Notes: generated by a model not told the origin, from the letters alone. A stretch of DNA of 64,000 nt from Sycobia sp. Sy_11 (GCA_018907035.1 JACCIC010000035.1:2163501-2227500); one strand, 5' to 3'. Shown: positions 12,703-24,012, counted from the first letter of the stretch. Numbers and translations are program-made.

Positions 12703-12748
<46 letters not shown>
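12703..12748. repeat. (TA)n microsatellite
   Basis: Pure TA run. An imperfect AATTT pentamer repeat follows at 12782-12798. Confidence 0.95.
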
Positions 12749-12752
<4 letters not shown>

Positions 12753-12906
12753 ACATTTATTTTAATTTTGATTCAAGAATGTAATTTAATTTAATTTAAC
12801 ACAAACTATGTCGTTTGTTATTAGAGAATCTCAGTGTATATCATCATATTATTTACAAATCTTCTATATACTTATATGTAATGTACTCTGGTAATTGAAT
12901 AAACAA

Positions 12907-12910
12907 TATA

Positions 12911-12956
<46 letters not shown>
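12907..12956. repeat. (TA)n microsatellite
   Basis: TA run with one G interruption near 12915. Confidence 0.93.
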
Positions 12957-12966
<10 letters not shown>

Positions 12967-13491
12967 CGTGTATGTATATATCCGTGCCCGCGACAGTGTG
13001 CGCGGCGCCCGCGTTCGAGGGAGTGCGTGCGTGTCTCTGTCTCGGTAACTGCATCAGATGCATGCCGCGCGCTCCGAAGGACAATCTCGATCCCCCCCCC
13101 TCCCTACCATGGTCGCGGATCGCTCGCGAGCGAATACCGCGCGCTCGACGCGCCTCGGCATCGGGGGGGCTCGTTAATCACTGGACGGTCGCGTTGAAAA
13201 ATCTAACGATATTAGATTTCATTATACCGACGCGCAATAAGCATTACCATTAGTGCTGTCGTAATATTTAAGCCCCGTGCACGCGCGCGCATTAACGTAA
13301 TTACCGCGCGGCGCTATCATCGTCATGTACACACACGCGCGCGCGCGTATATCTATAAGGAAGATTTTTTTGTCATCTTCTCCATTTTCTCCTCTGTACA
13401 GTCGGATTAATAATCGCACGGCTACTTAGCCCCTTACGTATACATTCTACGTTATTAAAAAGGACGAACAGCTCGTATATTATATCCGCGT

Positions 13492-13498
<7 letters not shown>
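12957..13498. other. CpG-rich unique segment
   Basis: Contains a C homopolymer near 13092 and an alternating CG stretch near 13335-13348. No coding signal was recognised. Confidence 0.4.

Positions 13499-13547
<49 letters not shown>
13499..13547. repeat. (AT)n microsatellite
   Basis: Pure AT run of about 49 nt. Confidence 0.95.
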
Positions 13548-13550
<3 letters not shown>

Positions 13551-13973
13551 AACTCGGCCGTCGACGAGATATTCCGATTTCCATCTATCTACCTGTCTCT
13601 TATGCGGATTATACATCGCATATGAACGAATTGGATCCGCGGACCCCTGTCCGCGGAGAAGTCGATCTCGCGCGGGCGGCCCTTTGGTCCCGCTCGCGGT
13701 AACGCGCGCCTCCGCTGCACCCTCGCGACCCAGTTACTCGGAGCGCGGGCACGGCTTAATTGCGCGGCTCGGGGCGCGCGCGCGCCTCCCGAGCGGCATT
13801 AATTTCAATTAGAAGCTAACGGTGCCCGCGCGCGGGCGCAATCACCCTCGGCGCGCGCCTTTTCGCGCCGCGGGTTTATAGATAATGACGGGCGGCGGGC
13901 CCGTAACGGTTTCGGCCCGGATTATCGATTTGCCTCGTTTATCCGCGGACCGCGCTCGAATTTCCGGAGAGTC

Positions 13974-13982
<9 letters not shown>
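13548..13982. other. very CpG-rich segment
   Basis: About 430 bases dense in CG dinucleotides, with several short CGCGCG runs. No gene recognised. Undiminished CpG suggests little germline methylation here (inference). Confidence 0.45.

Positions 13983-14032
<50 letters not shown>
13983..14032. repeat. (TA)n microsatellite
   Basis: Pure TA run of about 50 nt. Confidence 0.95.
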
Positions 14033-14033
<1 letters not shown>

Positions 14034-14301
14034 CGTTCGCGTACGCATGCGTGCCGATATTTTTAGCGGCCTTGCCCGCCCAAGAATACGTCCCTTTCGT
14101 CGATCCGCACGTATATACGCGAGAAAAAAAAGAATCAATAACTCGCGGTTATTCCGGTTCTGGAGGAAGTCGTAATTTATACGAGCGGCTCGCGTTAATG
14201 CGCGCTCGAATCCGAGGGTTTATTGTCAATTAAGATCGGGTCGAGGCGTGAATTCGTGGCTTATTTTATTTATTTGCATGTATATATATATATATATATA
14301 T

Positions 14302-15623
14302 GTAAACCGTAATCAGTCGGGTCAGCGGACGTGCCCGTCCGATAGTAACGTATAATGTAATCGCGCGAAAACGTGCGTTAAGTTTGCTTTAACTAGACGT
14401 ATAGTACATACATATATTGCAGGGCTTTAAATTCGCAGCCTATATGTTAGTTCTGGTGCTAAGATTCAGACCGTGATATTTATTTCGATACAACTTTTTC
14501 ATGGACCGTAAATTTAACGATGTCGCTGAGCGTTAGGTTGCGTATTTATTAATGTTTTTCAGTGCTTACCTTTGTAAAAAGGTGAGCCCACGGCATTGGG
14601 GGAAAAGATTTGGATCAGACTGAGAAATCTACTCTTGATTACCTTCGAAATGAGCCCCGAATATTTTTGGCTAAACACACGCACGATGGAAAAACTGCAC
14701 TTTTGCAAATCCTACTATAATATACATAGATAGCCAATTTGATTACATTAAATAGAAAAATTCGTCAATTGTACTAGAAAAAATAGTGTTTCCAAGTTTT
14801 TTTACATCTCGATCAAGGCAATCTGAACATACGTAATTCCGAAAGGTCGCATCTATAATATTAAAAAGGATTTTCATGATTCTACACTCCGAAAATGTTA
14901 TGAAACAAAAAATTTGATATTTCCGGATATTTAAAAAAACTTCCATCTGGAACAGTTACTTATATCTGTCTGTACAATACATGTTTTATGTTTTATGCAT
15001 TTTAACTCAAGATTTGAAATTTTTCGAGAAATATGCAATAAAAAAGCCAAGTTTTTTTTTTTAATAAAATAAGCTAAGATATTATGATGATAATATGTGA
15101 TAATATAAGATCGAAAACGATGATATAACCTAAGCCCGGTCAATCATAATATTCGAAAATTCCAATTCTAGAACATAAAATCTTCGTATTTTAATAAGAT
15201 CAACAGCTTTTATTAGTTTAAACCTATTTTTGAAAGCACGTCAATTTTATTTACTTTATAATTTTTATAGGTTTTTTTTTTTATGGTTTTCACCGAGGAA
15301 AGCCACGTATCTTTTACCGTGATGGTTGTAATAGGCGAAGTATGCATAGAATGTATACTATATGTATAAAATAGCCTTTTTTTCGTTCGTTCGATATTTC
15401 GGGCGACATTTTGTCAAAGATACGGCCGTTACAACTCTATAATTATACGGATCTCCTTTTTCTGTACGTACAGTCGCGGAAGAGGAGTCGATTATAATGT
15501 CCCCTTGGCAAATGAGTGGTCCTCGAGACTGGCTTGAAATGCCCGGTCGCCGCAGTCCGTCTCGCGGACGCTGGGCGCTGCTGCTACCGCTGTTATGCCC
15601 GCTGTATGACCATCTACTATGTG

Positions 15624-15627
<4 letters not shown>
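14302..15627. other. AT-rich unique island without microsatellites
   Basis: More than 1.2 kb of AT-rich sequence with almost no dinucleotide tracts, unlike its flanks. It holds a possible 19-nt microexon at 14563-14581 (TTTTTCAG before it, GTGAGC after it), but no protein-like frame. Confidence 0.45.

Positions 15628-15673
<46 letters not shown>
15628..15673. repeat. (AT)n microsatellite
   Basis: Pure AT run, first of six long AT-type tracts packed into 1 kb. Confidence 0.95.
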
Positions 15674-15678
<5 letters not shown>

Positions 15679-15804
15679 AAACCTTTGTCAACAATCCAGT
15701 CAGGCTTCGACGACGTTTCCGCGATTGAGATATTAGCGCGATAAGGGCGCGCGAATATGTCAACCACGCACACTTTAACACACCTACATGTGCAAAACCC
15801 GACT

Positions 15805-15807
<3 letters not shown>

Positions 15808-15866
<59 letters not shown>

Positions 15867-15887
15867 AGAGAGAGAGAGAGAGAGAGT
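15808..15887. repeat. (TA)n(AG)n compound microsatellite
   Basis: A pure TA run to 15863 passes directly into an AG run. Confidence 0.95.
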
Positions 15888-16011
15888 GAGAGACAAAAGA
15901 ACCAGCGGACTGCCATCGTACAAGCGCTATAGTACAAATTTATTTGCCCGCCAGTGGAATGAGAAACGCTTGGTTGTCATTGTCTGACGGCTGGGCTGAA
16001 TTTACTTGATT

Positions 16012-16013
<2 letters not shown>

Positions 16014-16066
<53 letters not shown>
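16014..16066. repeat. (TA)n microsatellite
   Basis: Pure TA run of about 53 nt. Confidence 0.95.
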
Positions 16067-16069
<3 letters not shown>

Positions 16070-16164
16070 GAAGGAACGTGTCTTGTGCTGGCCATTCGAC
16101 AATGTTTTGATTGACTATTTGTACGATCTTTTGCAAATTATTTATTCCAGATTGAATCCTGTCG

Positions 16165-16165
<1 letters not shown>

Positions 16166-16217
<52 letters not shown>
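16166..16217. repeat. (ATT)n trinucleotide repeat
   Basis: Pure ATT repeat, 52 nt, about 17 units. Confidence 0.95.
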
Positions 16218-16218
<1 letters not shown>

Positions 16219-16434
16219 GTTTGAATCGTTCAAACAAATAAATTTCGTTTTCGTTGACAAGTGGTTTTTATTTTATTTTTCACGTACATGTACTTTTGTA
16301 TTTAAATCTGCTTCTTGTATCAAATTGTTTTTTATTATGGAAAAAATCATTAAACTAGATGAACGAAAGTTGCATTTGTTATTTATTCTATTGATTTCAC
16401 GTTTTAATAAGGCATTTATTTTTGCGAGATGTGT

Positions 16435-16436
<2 letters not shown>

Positions 16437-16474
<38 letters not shown>
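16437..16474. repeat. (AT)n microsatellite
   Basis: Pure AT run of 38 nt. Confidence 0.95.
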
Positions 16475-16478
<4 letters not shown>

Positions 16479-16577
16479 AAACTCGGATTAATTATTTTAT
16501 TTCAACGTTCCACTTAAGTAATTCGGATTAAATGCACTCGTTCCAAAGTTCTACTTTCCTTTTATAAAGCTCCCGCT

Positions 16578-16580
<3 letters not shown>

Positions 16581-16638
<58 letters not shown>

Positions 16639-16639
16639 T
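16581..16639. repeat. (AT)n microsatellite
   Basis: AT run with one G interruption near 16625. It is the last tract before the ratchet site at 16915/16916. Confidence 0.94.
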
Positions 16640-16892
16640 CTCCCTTCGTTTCGCATTTGTAACTTTCTAATTTGTAGGGGATTTTTTTCTCTGCTTTATA
16701 TGTCCCGCGCCGAAAGATAATGATCATTATAGTATACTTTCGTTTTGAAATACCAGGCTAAACCAGTATCAGAATTCTTTTTCATTTATAATAAATTAAA
16801 GACTTTTAAATTGCTGCTAATTTTTGGCCGGCTTTAATATATTACAATGAATTTACAATCGTTCGTTTATCCGCTCACGATCAATTAATAAC

Positions 16893-16921
16893 GCAATTTT
16901 ATGTTTCTGTTTCAGGTAAGT
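16893..16921 (+). other. recursive splice (ratchet) site 1
   Basis: A pyrimidine-rich tract ending TTCTGTTTCAG abuts GTAAGT at 16915/16916, so a 3' splice site and a perfect-consensus 5' splice site share one junction. A possible branch point (TTAAT, near 16885-16889) lies about 25-30 nt upstream. In insects, such zero-length exons are used to remove very long introns stepwise: the upstream exon joins here, which recreates a donor that is then spliced onward. What I see is the juxtaposed consensus; use in vivo is inferred. Support comes from the second GTAAGTAT 63 nt downstream, the same layout at 60.6 kb on the same strand, and the lack of any exon around it. The alternative is an ordinary acceptor of a 63-nt exon, or chance. 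Confidence 0.65.
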
Positions 16922-16978
16922 TTCGATCGAGCGCCTCATCGCTAAAAAAAAATCATTATTTATGGATTGTACAGCCTC
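16916..16978 (+). other. recursive-splice exon 1 (63 nt), possible cassette exon
   Basis: The interval runs from the ratchet junction to a second strong 5' splice site, GTAAGTAT at 16979-16986. Known recursive sites are often first recognised by exon definition, using such a downstream donor, before the upstream donor at the junction is used. At 63 nt it keeps frame. Two frames contain stops (TAA at 16943 and TAA at 16917), while the frame starting at 16918 is open throughout, so if retained it could encode about 20 residues only in that phase. No homology is recognisable. Confidence 0.5.
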
Positions 16979-17287
16979 GTAAGTATGGCCAGTCTTAATA
17001 CGGCGGGGCTTATTATTCGACGGCTTCGGCCCGATAGAGCCTGATTTGATAATACGCACGGAAAAAATGAGTTTAGAGAATTTTACCGATAAAATTCTTT
17101 ATATTAAACGATCACCGTTTATAAAATTCCCTATAAATCTAATTCGTTGCTATTGCTATATATTTATTAGTAAAATTCTCTGCCGACTCCTGATTATTGA
17201 AACAGCCAAACATAATTAATATCACATATTAAGTCTAGAAATTCGTGTACATGCAAGCGTTACGGAACAAAAGGGCGACCAAGGCAA

Positions 17288-17315
17288 TTTTTTTTTTTTT
17301 TTTTTTTTGTCAGGC
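17288..17315 (+). other. poly-T run followed by TCAG
   Basis: A T homopolymer of about 21 bases ends in GTCAG at about 17309-17313. It resembles a strong 3' splice site on the + strand but has no clear donor downstream. It may instead be a simple homopolymer or a retroposed poly-A tail in reverse orientation. Confidence 0.3.
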
Positions 17316-17632
17316 AGCTACAATTGCTAAAGTTTATCAATGTAACGCAGTTAATTTATAGCTTGACAAAAATCACTGGTATACATAACCGCGACGAATT
17401 AGTTACCAACAGCGCGGTCCTTATTTGCGCGCGCGCAATTCGACATTAACATTTACGGCTAATCGAAACAATCGCGCCTTCCCCCGGTTGAAGGAGACGT
17501 GTTGAACAAATCGGCCGGTGCGATTGTCGTCGTTCTGGCGAAGTGTAATATGGATGTAACGGAAAACGGCCGCGAATGCATCCGAGCTCCGGCTCTCACT
17601 TTCGCTCCTGGGAGGGGACGCTGGGCTACCGA

Positions 17633-17635
<3 letters not shown>

Positions 17636-17698
<63 letters not shown>
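17636..17698. repeat. (GT)n microsatellite, long
   Basis: Uninterrupted GT run of 63 nt (about 31 units). Confidence 0.96.
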
Positions 17699-17701
<3 letters not shown>

Positions 17702-17917
17702 AACAAACGGTACTCTTGCGATTAACATTACACCATCGACTAGATCGGTCGCAATATGATCGCTCGGAGCTTGCCGACTGTATATATCTATGTGCCATTT
17801 ACACATGTTTGACATTTTGGACGCGTTTGTATATATATGCAGACACGAGCCTCCTGTGTTATATGTATATACATCAAATATGATAGCCCGACGTAAGAGC
17901 GCCAATACTTAGATATA

Positions 17918-17919
<2 letters not shown>

Positions 17920-17968
<49 letters not shown>
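17920..17968. repeat. (AT)n microsatellite
   Basis: Pure AT run of about 49 nt. Confidence 0.95.
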
Positions 17969-17971
<3 letters not shown>

Positions 17972-18142
17972 ATATCTTCTCTCGCAACTTTACCGTTAGC
18001 GTACCGTTGACTCTGTCGCGACTCTCTCTTTCTCTCTTACTGTCCTCTCTTGACGCAGAGTTGTTAAAACGCACTCCCCACCCCACCGCAACCTCATCGA
18101 CTGCGGGGGACCGTGCGATCATCCGTATATGTATGTATATAT

Positions 18143-18149
<7 letters not shown>

Positions 18150-18196
<47 letters not shown>
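18150..18196. repeat. (AT)n microsatellite
   Basis: Pure AT run, preceded by imperfect GTAT units from 18126. Confidence 0.95.
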
Positions 18197-18198
<2 letters not shown>

Positions 18199-18756
18199 CT
18201 GGTGAAGGCGTGCGTGCAGCGGGATATGAGCCGTGGAAGCCGTCCTTTTCAAGCGCTTCGCGGTGCTTTTTTTTCCAAATCCTTTCACGCCCCCCTGTTC
18301 TTTTTTTTTTTGAATCTGTCTCCTGACCCCAGCCATCCCTCCCCCGGTTGACCTTTGTTTTTAATTTATCGATCGCCCGCGCTGCCCGAGGGAAAAGGCG
18401 AGTTCGAAATGAAGAATATGTATCGCGAGTCTCTCGTAAAGAACGCGCGGGAGGCTTCCAGTATTATTGCGAGTCGAGCGATGAATGGCCAATTTTAGTA
18501 TATACGTAAGTATACTTGGAAAAGCGAATGAGCCAAGAATGCCTTTATACACGGAAGTTATTTTTTTTTAAATTAGAAATAAAAATAATTTTGGATATGT
18601 GGTCGAAGCGTCATGGGTTCAGAAATCATAAGGAGCGCTTTATTGCGAAGTGCGTAAAGGGAATATTTGCTCTTACGAATACTCTTAATGACGATTGAAC
18701 CAAGTACAGTTAAGACAATCGTCTGTTTCTGATTTATATTTCGACGTGTAGAATAA

Positions 18757-18759
<3 letters not shown>
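18197..18759. other. unique segment, nothing recognised
   Basis: Mixed composition with T runs near 18268 and 18301. A lone donor-like GTAAGTAT lies at 18506-18513 on the + strand without a convincing exon before it. Confidence 0.4.

Positions 18760-18801
<42 letters not shown>
18760..18801. repeat. (AT)n microsatellite
   Basis: Pure AT run of 42 nt. Confidence 0.95.
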
Positions 18802-18804
<3 letters not shown>

Positions 18805-19483
18805 TATTCTATAGATAAAAATTGTAACACTAAACCTGGTAAAATTCCAGTAAAATTTGATACCAAATCCAAATACGCAGCCGGAGAGAAAAAGAACGTC
18901 CAAATTTTCTAAATAATCTATTTAGATAGTTATTAGCATCTACCGTGCAAATTTTTCATTCTTTTCATCCAAAGATAAAGTAACTGATCAATTGTCGTAC
19001 ATTTGTTAGAGTGTTTGATAATAATTTTATAGTTGGTTTAAATTTAAAAATACTATATAAAGGAATAATAAAAATATTCTATCAAGGAGTAAAAATTGAA
19101 AACAGTGTCCTTGGTCGAACAAATTGCCTACGACTTACGATCGTATCGATTATATTTCACGAGTAAACGCAATTGTGAAAAAAATTTAGAATTGAACACT
19201 TTCAAAGAAGAAATCCCCCCCTTCGTAATCTATATGTACATCGAAGTTCAGCGACCGTAACAGTTTGAACAATAAAAATAATAATAATAATAACATTGAA
19301 GTCACCGACTCGATGAATTCGAGAATCATACTCCTTGCATAATTCGGACTTTTTTTCGGGACGATACGGGCGTTGAGAAAACGGTTTTCTTACATAAAGT
19401 ATAATACTATAATTTAAATCCCTCGATACCCGGCGCTCCCGCGGCCCACGCGCCGTCTCAACGTGTTAACGTCGGGAGAGAGA

Positions 19484-19491
<8 letters not shown>
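18802..19491. other. AT-rich unique island
   Basis: About 690 bases of AT-rich non-repetitive sequence, apart from a short AAT repeat near 19275-19292. No gene recognised. Confidence 0.45.

Positions 19492-19531
<40 letters not shown>
19492..19531. repeat. (GA)n microsatellite
   Basis: Pure GA run ending in a short G run. Confidence 0.95.
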
Positions 19532-19538
<7 letters not shown>

Positions 19539-19754
19539 AAAAAGTTTCTCCTCGTCACCTGCAATACACTCTCGCTTACGCGCCAACCTTTCGTCAGAGC
19601 AAATATTTACCATCTGCATATATCTTATCACGCGCTTAGATCTGTAATGGCTCAGGTATATGTATATATATACATATATAGACGCTCTGTACATCGAATC
19701 TAGCGCTCGCGAGCCGAGCAAGTAAACAAAAGAGAACGCATTAAAATACCTGGT

Positions 19755-19776
19755 GTATATATATATGTGTGTGTGT

Positions 19777-19827
<51 letters not shown>
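19755..19827. repeat. (TA)(TG)n compound microsatellite
   Basis: A short TA run passes into a TG run of about 60 nt with one GG interruption near 19778. Confidence 0.94.
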
Positions 19828-20100
19828 ACAAGAGGAGAGAAAGCGGTGGCGCGGGAGCGCAGGCGCTACGTGCATTACAATACATCAGCGATCGCGGGTG
19901 ACGACCGGAAGGAGCCACCACGCACGACGCGCACGCAGGATGTGAACGCGCGCGCTCGGTACCAGTATTCATATTATATGTCTATAGTATTGTACTTTTT
20001 ACCGGAACTGTGGAAAAAGCGAGCACACCGCGCAGTGTCCTCCCCTCACGTGTATATCATATATATACGTACAATCGGGACGCGATTTTGTGCAAGCGTG

Positions 20101-20101
<1 letters not shown>

Positions 20102-20152
<51 letters not shown>
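20102..20152. repeat. (TA)n microsatellite
   Basis: Pure TA run of 51 nt. Confidence 0.95.
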
Positions 20153-20155
<3 letters not shown>

Positions 20156-20318
20156 ATACGAGGAACGCGCACTCATGTATTCCCGCGATACGTACGCACG
20201 CTCGAGACATATTTGAATTTATGAATATTCCACAGACGAACGCTGGCTTCGGAAGCGCGCGCAGGGGCGCAATAATAACGCGTACGGGATGGGATAATGA
20301 CTCGGCGGTACAACCATC

Positions 20319-20324
<6 letters not shown>

Positions 20325-20379
<55 letters not shown>
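20325..20379. repeat. (AT)n microsatellite
   Basis: Pure AT run of about 55 nt. Confidence 0.95.
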
Positions 20380-20380
<1 letters not shown>

Positions 20381-20620
20381 GCGAGGTTTAGACGTGTGTA
20401 CATAGGGATCGCTCTCTATTGCGCGGAGAGAACGTCCGTGTGCGACAGTGTGTGTGTGAGTGTGTGTGTCTGTGTGTAATCGCGATCCATACAAGCCTCG
20501 GGCTAATTAATTAAAGCATAATAAACAAGCCCTTCCTTAGGATTGTATCATAGAGCGCGGTATCTCTATCTCTCATTCCCCCGCGTCCGATCGCGGTTGC
20601 GCATTCTCCCACCTCTGTTG

Positions 20621-20622
<2 letters not shown>

Positions 20623-20663
<41 letters not shown>
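20623..20663. repeat. (AT)n microsatellite
   Basis: Pure AT run of 41 nt. Confidence 0.95.
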
Positions 20664-20668
<5 letters not shown>

Positions 20669-21510
20669 TATCATATACGTATATATTACGTGCGATCTGA
20701 GCAGTAGGATCTCGTCTGTTCCGGATGCCATTTCATTGACGGAGTGGCTCTGCTCTTCTCACTCCATATTACATACTCAGCCAGCATCGAGGCCTTTTTT
20801 TAACTTTCGCCGCGCGCTCCTGAGAGAACTGGGCCGCGAGAGCAAAATATATTAACAGGTGACTTTCCATCCCAGTATACAATTAAAACATAATAATAAT
20901 AATATTAATAATAATAATATTTGCGCTTAGTGGAATACTTGGACCATGATGATGTATTAAACCATATCGAATTTTATCAAAGGCTAATTGTTATTTTTTT
21001 AATTTTTAATGTTTTTTTTAATACTATTTTTGTTAACGTCAGGGATACCATTTACATACTTTTGATGATTGTGTATATCAAATGCATGACGTTCTTTTCA
21101 TTATAAACATCGTTCATGTTTTTGTGTAAGACCAGGTATCTCTCTGAAAATTTAATCTAATTTATCGATATTTCGAAAGCACAAAAATTAGTTTGTTTCT
21201 CTCTTTTGGCAATGTAAAAGCAAACTCGTAAGCAAACTAAATCGAATCATGCGAATTCAATCTACCGCAGGTTATAGAAATTATAAAACGTTTATTACAC
21301 AATTCAAAAACGTTATGAATCACCAGTAGTGAGGCACATACTATTTATAATTTCTAAATACAATACTTAAACTTTAAAAATAATAATTACTGTCTTCCAA
21401 AATGAATTTTTGAAAATTTTATCTATTATAGTTTTTTTTAATTGCCAATCCTATAAAATTGTTTTCTAGTACATCGGTTTGAGACTCGGGTTTTCTCAAA
21501 TGATACATGC

Positions 21511-21512
<2 letters not shown>
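20664..21512. other. AT-rich unique island
   Basis: Mostly unique AT-rich sequence with an AAT-type repeat at 20890-20920. No coding frame of note. Confidence 0.45.

Positions 21513-21553
<41 letters not shown>
21513..21553. repeat. (TA)n microsatellite
   Basis: Pure TA run of 41 nt. Confidence 0.95.
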
Positions 21554-21557
<4 letters not shown>

Positions 21558-21733
21558 ACTGGCGACACAAGCGACCCAAACAAGCACACAGGTATGATCA
21601 TATAGATTCTTGTATACCGTATCTAATGCGGCTGTACGCGGGGTCGAGAGGGCCGCGCACGATCGACGGCGACGACAACGACGTAATTTCACCGGGACCC
21701 GGAAAGTCGTTGGACACGAGTTTTCAATTTGCC

Positions 21734-21736
<3 letters not shown>

Positions 21737-21779
<43 letters not shown>
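21737..21779. repeat. (GA)n microsatellite
   Basis: Pure GA run of 43 nt followed by a purine-rich flank to about 21825. Confidence 0.95.
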
Positions 21780-21785
<6 letters not shown>

Positions 21786-21969
21786 AGACGGTGGTACGGA
21801 AGGCGAAGAGGAGGAGGATGGTGGGCTCGAGCGTTCGCGCTCGCCGTGGTAACAGTGTGTCGCTAGTGGAGCAAGAAGGTTTAGTTGTGCCAGCGGCGAA
21901 GGGCCCCGTTCTCGATAAGCCGATTTCTATTATAATCTCGTTCGCATCGAGACTCCGTCGGCAGCAGGT

Positions 21970-21992
21970 ACGGGGCGGGGGTGGGGGTAACA
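21970..21992 (+). other. potential G-quadruplex run
   Basis: G tracts of four, five and five bases separated by single bases lie on the + strand, enough for a three- or four-tract quadruplex if the longer runs split. Folding is inferred. Confidence 0.45.
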
Positions 21993-22040
21993 GAAAGAAC
22001 CTGACGCGCACAGGTTTAGGCGTGTACCTAAACGGGCTAT

Positions 22041-22041
<1 letters not shown>

Positions 22042-22071
<30 letters not shown>

Positions 22072-22072
22072 A
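22042..22072. repeat. (CA)n microsatellite
   Basis: Pure AC/CA run of about 31 nt. Confidence 0.95.
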
Positions 22073-22725
22073 GTCCCTCTAGGTATCCCAACTCCGACAG
22101 AATCGTCTCTTTCTCGATTTCCGGCGACGTCCGCGTGTATCACACGGACCGACCGGCTATGCGACAATACCAAGGAGAAACGGGGATATAGGAAAATATC
22201 GCCACGGCGAACTACTATTGTCGTTTAAAATGCCACCTTGGTCTCGTGAATTCCCACCGAGGGGCCCGAGATCAATACGCCTAAAATACACTTTATACAC
22301 CACTACCCCTATTTTTCCCCGCCTCCCGTCCCCTTCTCAGGGACGATTAATCCACTGCCGGCGCTCCCGCGCTCCTCGGTTACTCGCCCCGTTTCCCTTT
22401 TTCGCTCAGGCGTCTCTCGCATTAGCAGGTGAGCCGCGCGCTTCGCGATCACCGAGTTTTCTCTTTCTGCTTAGTCGTCGCGCAGGAGCGAAGGGCGGGG
22501 GGGGGGGGAGAGAGAAACGCACACTACGCGCGCACGGGCGAAATGCCGGCACGAAAGTTCCTCGCAAGCATTTCTCTGTGCGACCGTGTATATAAAGACA
22601 CGAGGATTTCGCAGACAATGCGAACGATTTGCACAGCCTCTGAATCCGCGAACTAATGAGCAATTAGCCCGCGGTCGTAGCGAAAGCGGCGCGCGCCTTC
22701 TCCAGGAAGACACCGGCTTCCACTA

Positions 22726-22728
<3 letters not shown>
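22073..22728. other. GC-rich unique segment with splice-like pair
   Basis: Contains a pyrimidine tract ending GCTCAG at 22409, then 19 nt, then CAG|GTGAGC at 22428/22429 on the + strand, which could be a microexon or a weak ratchet site. A G run lies near 22497-22509. No protein-like frame. Confidence 0.3.

Positions 22729-22775
<47 letters not shown>
22729..22775. repeat. (TA)n microsatellite
   Basis: Pure TA run of 47 nt. Confidence 0.95.
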
Positions 22776-22777
<2 letters not shown>

Positions 22778-23606
22778 GTTGGAATTTTCACCGCGGATGC
22801 ATAGACGGATGGAGTGCAAGCGCGCGCGCGCGCGCAGGGAGAGCGGGGATGCATGGGGGAGACGCGTGCGGACCCCGCACGCTTCCTTCCGCTCCCGTCG
22901 TTCGGCGATTTCACCGATAAATCTCCCTCGCGCGCGCCGGGGCGCGGGTGGCTCGGCACAATGGCAAAATTAGCCGACGCTTCCGATCCGATTTCCCGAT
23001 GACGCGCTCTTCCACCCCGCCCCCCCCCACCTCCCCAGACGCATCGCGATCGCGGAAATCATGCACTCCAATATCGACTATAGTTATGTTATCGTCGCGC
23101 AACGTACAACTTTCGCTCTAGATACGTATAGGCGCGAGAACCTTGATTTCTAATCGTATTCGGGCTTTTCTTTTTGTTTTTTTTTTTTCATTTCAATGGA
23201 AATGTGAAAGTTCGACGACAGTTGGATCGGAAATCTTATGCAATCTCCCATGTACATAATAGCGTAATACTCCGGTCATTATCTTTCGACGACATCGTCA
23301 ATAATTATAATGCTCGGCTTCCTGCAAATCGATAAACTCCGAGTATCCGTCCGATCGTTTCGCAGCCACGCACGCGTGCACGTAGAAATTCGTTAAAGCC
23401 TCTCGCTGGCATTGATATTGCTCGGCAGCAACTTTTTTTTCCCCCCTTAAAATTTTTCTCGTTTTTCTTTTTCTTTTGTCGCAGCAATGCGCGTCCATCG
23501 CGGACACGTTTGACAGTTTACCGCCACTTGCCGCGCGAGTTTCAAACGACTGCAACTGTATGAGCGAAAGAAAGTCGTTGTAATAGCAGTCCTAATCACC
23601 GCTACG

Positions 23607-23609
<3 letters not shown>
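22776..23609. other. unique segment, nothing recognised
   Basis: CpG-rich at first (alternating CG near 22828-22838), then mixed. T run near 23178. No coding frame recognised. Confidence 0.4.

Positions 23610-23645
<36 letters not shown>
23610..23645. repeat. (GA)n microsatellite
   Basis: Pure GA run of 36 nt. Confidence 0.95.
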
Positions 23646-23647
<2 letters not shown>

Positions 23648-23965
23648 CGTCGTGGCGAATCTCGCCCGTGACGCGCGGTGCGGAGACCAGAAAGATTTTC
23701 TATATAGAAAGTATCAGCCCGGCGCTGAGGATAATATGGAATACGCGATCCGCGCGCGTTACGCTTATTTGGCGCCGCGCGGCTCCGTCGCATTCCACGC
23801 CGGGACGACTACTTAAAGAGCGCGCTTTGTCGCATTAACGACCGGCAATAAAGAATTTTATTCCGCTCGAGGAGGCGTATTTTTCTTGTATATCGGCCCG
23901 AAACGGGGGGGGTGTGGAGGGGGAAGGTGGAGAAGAACCGAACGAGCTCTCTCGACTCTCGTTAA

Positions 23966-23968
<3 letters not shown>

Positions 23969-24012
<44 letters not shown>
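23969..24012. repeat. (TA)n microsatellite
   Basis: Pure TA run of 44 nt. Confidence 0.95.

Noticed and set aside
16717..16730. ATAATGATCATTAT perfect 14-base palindrome
   Set aside because: Self-complementary words of this length are expected in AT-rich DNA; no known factor site can be assigned.
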